Shown here: piece by piece, positions 1 through 4,658 of the stretch | Layout: every line of letters starts with the position of its first letter | Numbering within the stretch: the first letter of the stretch is position 1 | Assembly (NCBI GenBank): GCA_964397555.1 | Contig: CAYNJF010000083.1 | Location: forward strand, 1 to 6,460 | From: CAYNJF01 sp964397555 | GTDB lineage: Bacteria > Pseudomonadota > Gammaproteobacteria > Berkiellales > Berkiellaceae | Length of the DNA stretch: 6,460 nucleotides | Direction: 5' to 3' | Made by a program: the position numbers and the translations under genes | Notes under the pieces: model-generated | Databases searched by the model: none | What the model was told of the DNA's origin: nothing | The model's input: only the letters and a program-made list of their open reading frames with translations

Positions 1-42
1 CGAACCAAGGGGTCAGGAGTTCGAATCTCTTCGGGCGTACCA
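1..42 (+). tRNA. tRNA-Arg (anticodon NCG), 3' part only
   Basis: This is the 3' end of a tRNA gene cut by the left window edge. The T arm has stem AGGAG (15-19), loop TTCGAAT (20-26) and stem CTCTT (27-31). It is followed by the acceptor strand CGGGCGT (32-38), discriminator A39 and an encoded CCA (40-42). Counting back from the T arm, the variable loop is GGGTC (10-14), the 3' anticodon stem is CCAAG (5-9), bases 37-38 are AA, and the last two anticodon bases are CG (1-2). An NCG anticodon reads CGN, so the tRNA carries arginine. The CGAACC...GGTC pattern also matches my memory of proteobacterial tRNA-Arg. The wobble base lies outside the window, so the exact isoacceptor is unknown. tRNA-Arg 3' ends are common integration sites for islands and phages. 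Confidence 0.88.
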
Positions 43-47
43 TATAA

Positions 48-85
48 AACAAAGGCTTACAGTTTAATTTCTGTAAGCCTTTGTT
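48..85 (+). terminator. Strong hairpin after tRNA-Arg, likely intrinsic terminator
   Basis: A perfect 15-bp stem joins 48-62 (AACAAAGGCTTACAG) to 71-85 (CTGTAAGCCTTTGTT) across an 8-base loop, TTTAATTT. It starts five bases after the tRNA CCA end, where a tRNA terminator is expected. The 3' arm ends in a moderately T-rich tail (TTGTTATTT) rather than a long T run. The opposite strand also ends in a short T-rich stretch, so it could work in both directions. Confidence 0.75.
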
Positions 86-98
86 ATTTAAATGCATC

Positions 99-122
99 CA
101 TGGGTACACTCATGGGTACACT
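99..122. repeat. 12-bp perfect tandem repeat near the tRNA
   Basis: CATGGGTACACT occurs at 99-110 and again, directly abutting, at 111-122. It lies 57 bases from the tRNA 3' end, just past the hairpin. Short direct repeats beside a tRNA attachment site can be arm-type binding sites for a tyrosine recombinase, or leftovers of an integrase gene end. Which applies here cannot be decided, because no integrase is present in the window. Confidence 0.7.
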
Positions 123-215
123 CTTATTTTTCTTGGTATTTATTTTTAAGATCAAATTTAAATTTAATGGGTTTGAATATATTGCTTAGATCTCTATAGA
201 ACGGCCATATATCAC

Positions 216-291
216 TTTACAACAAACTATAGAAACTTATTAAACTGTCGATAATCAAATATTGCATATTACACATAAATACGTGTATAGT
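216..291 (+). promoter_or_regulatory. Candidate promoters for the Panacea operon
   Basis: Two weak sigma70-like pairs are visible. The first is TTTACA (216-221), a 16-base spacer and TATTAA (238-243). The second is TTGCAT (262-267), an 18-base spacer and TATAGT (286-291). The second has the better -10 box but a poor -35 box, and would start transcription near 298, giving a leader of about 115 bases. In AT-rich DNA such matches arise easily by chance, so these are only candidates. Confidence 0.25.
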
Positions 292-292
292 C

Positions 293-382
293 CGTTTTGT
301 TTCTTTGCCGAAGGCTTTGGCACGCGGCAGCGTCTCAGTGGCCATAAGACTGGGCATTTATTCTGCAACCGATTTTTTGTGA
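293..382 (+). pseudogene. Possible remnant of a small phage Ash-like ORF
   Basis: In the frame ending with TGA at 380-382, the translation contains RFVSLPKALARGSVSVA followed by IRLGIYSATDFL. There is no ATG in this frame nearby. The PKALARGSVSVA segment recalls, from memory, the small Ash-family proteins of P4-like phages and satellites. The patch is GC-richer than its surroundings, which suggests different ancestry. The resemblance is short and unverified. The same bases also form the 5' extension of the Panacea frame and a 46-codon ORF on the other strand (217-357), so no coding claim is secure. Confidence 0.2.
307..321. promoter_or_regulatory. Imperfect palindrome, possible operator
   Basis: GCCGAAG (307-313) and CTTTGGC (315-321) are inverted copies with one mismatch around a central G. 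The palindrome lies just downstream of the candidate -10 box at 286-291. Toxin-antitoxin operons are often autoregulated through such sites, but nothing else here shows that this is an operator. Confidence 0.2.
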
Positions 383-414
383 TTTACATCAAAGGTAAAA
401 GCACAACAAATAAT

Positions 415-1017
415 ATGACTACAAACTCCACCAGACAAAAACTAATCAATACGATTGTTTTTTTTGCTTCAAATACTCAATATTGCGGAAAAATTAAACT
501 TTTTAAACTGCTATATTTACTCGACTTTGAGCACTTTAGCCAAACAGGTAAAAGCGTTACAGGCTTTGAATATCAAGCTTGGAAATTTGGTCCCGTTCCA
601 GCAGATTTGATGGAAGAATGGGAAGAGTTTAACCCTGACATGGCACAAGCAGTTCATATAGAGTTTGAAAAAGAGGTTGATTACGTCCGTCAGGCTATCA
701 AAGTAAACGAAGGCGTCACATTTGATGATGAAATATTTACGCCACGTGAACTGCGTATTATGTCCGCAATTGCTGAAAAATTCCGCGAAACAATGTCTGC
801 AAAACTTATAGATGTTACTCATGAACAAAATGGTGCTTGGGATAAGGTTTGGCATGAAGGTTCTGGTGATAGACAAACTATCCCATACACGTTAGCCTTA
901 AAAGATGATCAAACCAACCGTGATGTACTTATTGAAATTGGTGCAGAACAAGACATGTACAAAGCAGCTTTGATCGCAGCTCGTCAAACAACGCAACAAA
1001 CCGCCACTGATTACTAA
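415..1017 (+). CDS. Panacea (SocA-like, DUF4065) domain protein, probable antitoxin
   Basis: This gene encodes 200 residues. The Panacea/SocA-like domain is seen in the block at residues 28-62, with key stretches KLFKLLYLLDF and FEYQAWKFGPVP. It is also seen in the distal block at 108-142, with FTPREL and then SAKLIDVTHEQNGAW. Proteins of this family commonly act as antitoxins for very varied toxins; SocA is instead a proteolytic adaptor for toxin SocB. I chose ATG 415 because the domain starts right after it. The frame stays open up to TTG 262, but the 51 extra residues are unlike the family. No good Shine-Dalgarno lies before 415; AAAGG (391-395) is too far away. The stop TAA (1015-1017) overlaps the next start by one base, which indicates translational coupling. 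An 8-T run (458-465) lies in codons 15-17. The family call is firm and the antitoxin role is inferred from context. Confidence 0.82.
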   Translation: MTTNSTRQKLINTIVFFASNTQYCGKIKLFKLLYLLDFEHFSQTGKSVTGFEYQAWKFGPVPADLMEEWEEFNPDMAQAVHIEFEKEVDYVRQAIKVNEGVTFDDEIFTPRELRIMSAIAEKFRETMSAKLIDVTHEQNGAWDKVWHEGSGDRQTIPYTLALKDDQTNRDVLIEIGAEQDMYKAALIAARQTTQQTATDY

Positions 1018-1472
1018 TGACAGTAGCATCTTTAGCCGCTGGTCAAATCTGGCAAGATGACTGCTACTACCTCAACCCACAAACTGGCAAATGCATGCGC
1101 AAATATTTGCTAGTATTAGCCGTTGATGCAAAAACACAAGATGCCGTCACCTTAGTATTCACCTCTCAACCCAACGGTTTACCCGACCATCCTGTCTGTT
1201 ATATTGGCAACCCTAGGTCAGGCTTCTATTTGGGCGTTTTAGGCGGCGTGTTTATCAAAGAAACATGGCTCGATTTTAATAGTCTTAAAATGCTTGATAC
1301 AGATGATTTTGTATTACATATTACACAATCGCGCAAAACCTTATTGTCTCAAACACTTTCATCAACCACATTCTGTGCAGCCTTACGTTGTATCATGCAG
1401 ATGCAAGACGACATTACTAGGCAACAATGGCGCTTGCTTGGCGATACTATTGCACAGCTCAATTGTCACTAA
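1017..1472 (+). CDS. Unknown protein coupled to Panacea gene, candidate PemK/MazF-like toxin
   Basis: The product is 151 residues, starting at ATG 1017 inside the upstream stop codon (TAATG). I do not recognise a named family with certainty. The N-terminal half has the order of elements seen in PemK/MazF ribonuclease toxins: AGQIW (8-12), a basic turn followed by a strand (MRKYLLVLAV, 27-36), then VTLVFTSQ (44-51) where those toxins have a strand ending in TS. A later strand, ETWLDFNSL (82-90), precedes a mostly helical C-terminal part. Six cysteines (16, 26, 61, 120, 125, 150) are many for this size. No signal peptide or membrane segment is evident. Its place directly behind a Panacea gene makes toxin the leading hypothesis. 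It could instead be an unrelated conserved partner. The stop is one base from the convergent hsdS stop. Confidence 0.72.
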   Translation: MTVASLAAGQIWQDDCYYLNPQTGKCMRKYLLVLAVDAKTQDAVTLVFTSQPNGLPDHPVCYIGNPRSGFYLGVLGGVFIKETWLDFNSLKMLDTDDFVLHITQSRKTLLSQTLSSTTFCAALRCIMQMQDDITRQQWRLLGDTIAQLNCH

Positions 1473-1473
1473 A

Positions 1474-3168
1474 CTAAGCTAACGACTGCGCTACCAAGGT
1501 ATCGGCAATGGCTATTTGTTGTTGGTTGGATTGTTGAATGCGGGTTTTGAGTTGGTCGCATAGAGCCATGAGTGCATCGACTTTGGCGACAATGCGGTGC
1601 TGTTCGGAGAGGGGTGGTATGGCAATTACTAATTGGTAAGCTTCGTTTCTATTTAACCCTGGCTTTATACCTTTACCTAATTCATCCAAACCAAGCGTAT
1701 GTAAAAGTTTAAAAGTAAAAAAAAGGTCGATTTCTTTAGGTGGGATACAGAAGTAGGCAACATCCGTGACACAACAACCATCTTTTAAATTTAAATTCAA
1801 TGCGCCTGCTGAGCCTTTTCTACCTATAACTATACATTTTGACTGCACAAAAGAGACATTGTGACTACCAACGATACCATTAGAACCATAAACTGGATAT
1901 TCTCCAGTATTACTTCTTTTAGGTTCAGGTAGATTATCTCCATACTCAAATGAAAGTAAATCACCAAGTTTTAGCCACTCCCATCCCTTCGGCAATTCAA
2001 ACGGTTTTTCATCTTCACCAATCGGCGCAAGTGGTTTTTCTTTTTTGAGTTTGCCTTCAGCTATCAATTTGGCTTTTTCGGCTTGGATGCGTTTGATTAG
2101 TTCGCTGGCGGGTTCATCGTTGGGGTCTTGCGGGACGAGTTTGCCCATGACGGCGAGTTGTAGCAGGGTTTGTTTGAGGGCGTCTATGCTGGCTTCGGTG
2201 GTAAAAAGCACATCAAAATGCGCGTAGATGCGTTGCCAGTTAGCGTTAAATTCTGCGGCGTTTTGGCTTTGGGTGAGCGTGGAGAGCAGTTGGCTCACTA
2301 GGGTTTCATGCGCTTCTTGTGTGTTGCTGTGTTGTTGCTCTAACTGGTCGCATAGCGCCATTAGTTCATCGACTTTGGCTACGATGCGGTGTTGTTCGGT
2401 GATAGGTGGTAAGGCAATTACAGAACTTGCAACCCTATGTAATGCGAGCTTTGGTTGTGCAAGTTGAATAGTTTTTTCTTGGAATTGTTCACCTAGGAAA
2501 TTGCTCGTAAAGCAATACTTAAACCAGTTCTTATCAAGAAAATTGAAAACAACTTTTGCAGCATTTTCAGTAAGGATCATTCCATTAAAGTTTTCTGGAA
2601 CAGTACCCACATCGCCAATAGTACCTGCAATGGTTATATATAGGTCTTCTGAGCTAATTGTATAATTTTTAAGTATTTCTTTAGTTTCATCATCAATATA
2701 TTTAAGACTTTCTTCAATCACCGTCCCATGTTTCATATTAGTTACTTGAATGTAGATATTCGAAGTTTTTACTGGAGAGAATGTTTTACCTTCAGGCAGC
2801 CTTTTCCCCCCTTTTATTTCTGCTAAATTTGATACTCTTACCCACTCCCATCCCTTTGGCAATTCAAACGATTTTTCATCTTCTCCAATCGGCGCAAGTG
2901 GCTTTTCTTTTTTGAGTTTACCTTCTGCTATCAGTTTGGCTTTTTCAGTTTGAATGCGTTTTAGTAGTTCGCTGGCGGGCTCATCATTCGGGTTTTGTGG
3001 CACCAGTTTGCCGCGCACGGCCAACTCTAAAATCAGCTCTCGCAGTTTTTTTACGCCATATACACTGCCTGCATTGCCACTGGCTCTGCCACGGCCAGAC
3101 TTTTTCTCGGTATCCGCCGCTGTCCAAATATCGATATGCTCTGTGAGCAGGTTTGCAATATTGGCCAT
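1474..3168 (-). CDS. hsdS: Type I restriction-modification specificity subunit HsdS
   Basis: This 564-residue subunit recognises the DNA target of the type I enzyme and holds two HsdM copies in the methylase. It has the expected two-fold layout: an N-terminal region (1-41), conserved segment A (42-109), target-recognition domain 1 (about 110-253), a conserved helix B (254-279), a linker, a second copy of A (331-398), target-recognition domain 2 (about 399-517) and a second helix B (518-543). Helix B begins PPITEQHRIVAKVD or PPLSEQHRIVAKVD, the usual coiled-coil spacer. The size is close to EcoAI HsdS (about 589 residues as I recall). Start ATG 3168 lies two bases after the hsdM stop. AAGG nine bases upstream, inside the hsdM end, is a good ribosome site. 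The recognition domains look more AT-rich than the repeats, as expected for exchanged modules. The target sequence cannot be predicted here. Confidence 0.96.
   Translation of the reverse strand: MANIANLLTEHIDIWTAADTEKKSGRGRASGNAGSVYGVKKLRELILELAVRGKLVPQNPNDEPASELLKRIQTEKAKLIAEGKLKKEKPLAPIGEDEKSFELPKGWEWVRVSNLAEIKGGKRLPEGKTFSPVKTSNIYIQVTNMKHGTVIEESLKYIDDETKEILKNYTISSEDLYITIAGTIGDVGTVPENFNGMILTENAAKVVFNFLDKNWFKYCFTSNFLGEQFQEKTIQLAQPKLALHRVASSVIALPPITEQHRIVAKVDELMALCDQLEQQHSNTQEAHETLVSQLLSTLTQSQNAAEFNANWQRIYAHFDVLFTTEASIDALKQTLLQLAVMGKLVPQDPNDEPASELIKRIQAEKAKLIAEGKLKKEKPLAPIGEDEKPFELPKGWEWLKLGDLLSFEYGDNLPEPKRSNTGEYPVYGSNGIVGSHNVSFVQSKCIVIGRKGSAGALNLNLKDGCCVTDVAYFCIPPKEIDLFFTFKLLHTLGLDELGKGIKPGLNRNEAYQLVIAIPPLSEQHRIVAKVDALMALCDQLKTRIQQSNQQQIAIADTLVAQSLA
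1540..1617 (-). repeat. hsdS internal repeat B, copy 2 (spacer helix)
   Basis: Encodes residues 518-543 of HsdS, PPLSEQHRIVAKVDALMALC and the following DQLKTR. This matches copy 1 at 2332-2409 almost residue for residue through MALCDQL. It is the conserved helix following target-recognition domain 2. Confidence 0.9.
1975..2178 (-). repeat. hsdS internal repeat A, copy 2
   Basis: Encodes HsdS residues 331-398, running from LKQTLLQLAVMGKLVPQ to LPKGWEW. It aligns without gaps to copy 1 at 2842-3045, offset by 289 residues. Shared stretches include NDEPASEL and EKAKLIAEGKLKKEKPLAPI. By eye the first 100 bases of the two copies (from the low-coordinate side) differ at about seven positions, mostly synonymous. 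Confidence 0.92.
2332..2409 (-). repeat. hsdS internal repeat B, copy 1 (spacer helix)
   Basis: Encodes HsdS residues 254-279, PPITEQHRIVAKVDELMALC and then DQLEQQ. It is the partner of the copy at 1540-1617 and forms the helix after target-recognition domain 1. Confidence 0.9.
2842..3045 (-). repeat. hsdS internal repeat A, copy 1
   Basis: Encodes HsdS residues 42-109, from LRELILELAVRGKLVPQ to LPKGWEW. It precedes target-recognition domain 1 and pairs with the copy at 1975-2178. The DNA stays similar over most of the 204 bases, so recombination between the copies is possible. Confidence 0.92.
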
Positions 3169-3170
3169 GC

Positions 3171-4649
3171 TTAGTTGCCTTGTGTGCCTGCGGCTAGGGC
3201 GTCGCCTAGGATAGTTTTAAGCTGATTCCGTAGACCGGCGATGTCTTGTTGCATGGTTTGGTATTGCGCTAACAGCACTTCTGGATCGTGCGTGATTTGC
3301 TCACCCACATGTGGGTTTTTGCAATCGAGGTTGTAGTTGCGGGCTTGAATATCAGCTAGGCTGATTTTCCAAGCTTGTTCGTTTTCTTGTCTGGCGCTAA
3401 AGCCATCACTCTCACTGCCCCACCAGTTAGCAAGCGTTTCAAACTCCTCTACCTTCATAGGTTTGGTTTTGTTGTAGGCTTTTACACCTGCGGGCAATGG
3501 TTGCTCGTAAAACCAGATATGTTGTGTGGGTGTGCCTTTGGTAAAAAACAGCAGGTTGGTTTTAATGCCGGTGTAAGGCGCAAAAACACTGTTAGGCAAG
3601 CGCACGATGGTATGCAGGTTGCAGTCTTGCAATAGTTTTTCTTTGATGCGGGTTTTAATGCCTTCACCAAACAAAAAGCCATCGGGCAACACCAGTGCAG
3701 CACGGCCACCGGTTTTGAGCAGTTGCATAATCAGCACTAAAAACAAATCGGCAGTTTCGCGGGTTCTAAACGTAGCGGGGAAGTTGGTTTCGATGCCGTC
3801 TTCTTCCATACCGCCAAACGGTGGATTGGTAATCACCACATCCACACGGTCTTTTGGTTCCCAACTAATGAGTGGACGTGCGAGTGTATTGTCATGCTTG
3901 ATGTTACTGGGCACTTCAATGCCATGCAGTATCATATTGGTGGTGCACAGCATGTGAGGCAGAGGCTTTTTCTCAATGCCGAAGATATTGGCTTGTAGCG
4001 TGGCTTCGTCTTCTACAGTTTTCACATCCTGCTTACGGATATGCTCTATGGTGTTGCTTAAAAAGCCTCCTGTGCCACAAGCAGGATCCATCACTTTTTC
4101 GCCCAAACGTGGATTGACCATGCGCACCATAAACTCAGTGACTGCCCGTGGTGTATAAAACTCACCTGCGTTGCCTGCAGCTTGTAAATCGCGCAAGAGT
4201 TGTTCGTACATATCACCAAATAAATGGCGCTCTTGTGCTTTGTTAAAGTCTACACCCTCTTGAATTTTGTTGATGACTTGGCGAATCAGTTGACCTGACT
4301 TCATGTAGTTGTAGGCGTCTTCAAACACCGAGCGAATCACATAAGCACGTTGATCATTGCCCTTCGCTTGTAAGTTCTGCAATCCAGGGAATAAGTCATT
4401 ATCGAGAAACTGTTTTAATTCATCACCCGTTACACCTTCGGCATCAGCCGCCCAGTTACGCCAGCGGAATTTTTCAGGTAAAGGTGATTGATAGTTGTCT
4501 TGTAATATTTCCCATTCAGTTTCTCTATCATCAAAGATTTTAAGAAATAACATCCACACTAGCTGGCTTAAACGTTGTGCGTCACCATCTACGCCAACGT
4601 CTTTGCGCATGATGTCTTGAATGGATTTAATGGTACTGGAAATGCTCAT
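3171..4649 (-). CDS. hsdM: Type I restriction-modification methyltransferase subunit HsdM
   Basis: HsdM, 492 residues, transfers methyl groups from S-adenosylmethionine to N6 of adenine in the target chosen by HsdS. An N-terminal helical domain (about 1-135) is followed by the catalytic domain. This contains AGEFYTPR (161-168, motif X), DPACGTGGFL (188-197, SAM-binding motif I, DNA 4059-4088) and NPPF (275-278, catalytic motif IV, DNA 3816-3827). All key residues are present and the length agrees with EcoAI HsdM (about 489 from memory), so the subunit looks intact. A C-terminal stretch (about 453-485) is predicted helical and probably contacts HsdS. ATG 4649 follows the hsdR stop after nine bases and has only a weak AAAAGA ribosome site. 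The stop is two bases from the hsdS start, so the three genes form one operon. Confidence 0.97.
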   Translation of the reverse strand: MSISSTIKSIQDIMRKDVGVDGDAQRLSQLVWMLFLKIFDDRETEWEILQDNYQSPLPEKFRWRNWAADAEGVTGDELKQFLDNDLFPGLQNLQAKGNDQRAYVIRSVFEDAYNYMKSGQLIRQVINKIQEGVDFNKAQERHLFGDMYEQLLRDLQAAGNAGEFYTPRAVTEFMVRMVNPRLGEKVMDPACGTGGFLSNTIEHIRKQDVKTVEDEATLQANIFGIEKKPLPHMLCTTNMILHGIEVPSNIKHDNTLARPLISWEPKDRVDVVITNPPFGGMEEDGIETNFPATFRTRETADLFLVLIMQLLKTGGRAALVLPDGFLFGEGIKTRIKEKLLQDCNLHTIVRLPNSVFAPYTGIKTNLLFFTKGTPTQHIWFYEQPLPAGVKAYNKTKPMKVEEFETLANWWGSESDGFSARQENEQAWKISLADIQARNYNLDCKNPHVGEQITHDPEVLLAQYQTMQQDIAGLRNQLKTILGDALAAGTQGN

Positions 4650-4658
4650 GGTTTTCTT

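Larger units (their letters stand above)
86..414. other. AT-rich gap with no confident gene, between the tRNA and the Panacea gene
   Basis: About 330 bases without a convincing full-length gene. The stretch 123-292 is strongly AT-rich and includes a 12-base AT palindrome at 154-165, probably a by-product of composition. Around 300-360 the base composition becomes clearly GC-richer before returning to AT-rich sequence. No complete integrase gene is visible, although integrases often lie beside a tRNA at an island edge. The gap most likely holds attachment-site sequence and the promoter region of the 415-1472 operon. Confidence 0.6.

Noticed and set aside
154..165. AAATTTAAATTT palindrome as an operator or origin element
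   Set aside because: It lies in strongly AT-rich DNA where such palindromes are expected by chance, and no iterons or replication gene are nearby.
262..414. 5' extension of the Panacea gene to TTG 262, adding 51 residues
   Set aside because: The extension does not resemble the start of Panacea proteins, which begin close to the domain. TTG 262 has no ribosome site and overlaps a candidate -35 box.
517..876. 119-residue ORF on the - strand opposite the Panacea gene
   Set aside because: The + strand Panacea motifs are clear across this interval, so the opposite frame is a shadow.
1294..1482. 62-residue ORF on the + strand within the toxin-like gene
   Set aside because: It lies in another frame of the 1017-1472 gene, has no recognisable domain and runs across the hsdS stop; it is a shadow.
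1540..3045. CRISPR-like or mobile-element repeats
   Set aside because: The repeats are in frame inside hsdS and are fully explained by the two-fold structure of specificity subunits.
2045..4158. Several 60-116-residue + strand ORFs opposite hsdS and hsdM
   Set aside because: They lie antisense to genes with intact catalytic or repeat motifs, and their serine- and cysteine-rich translations look like complement artefacts.
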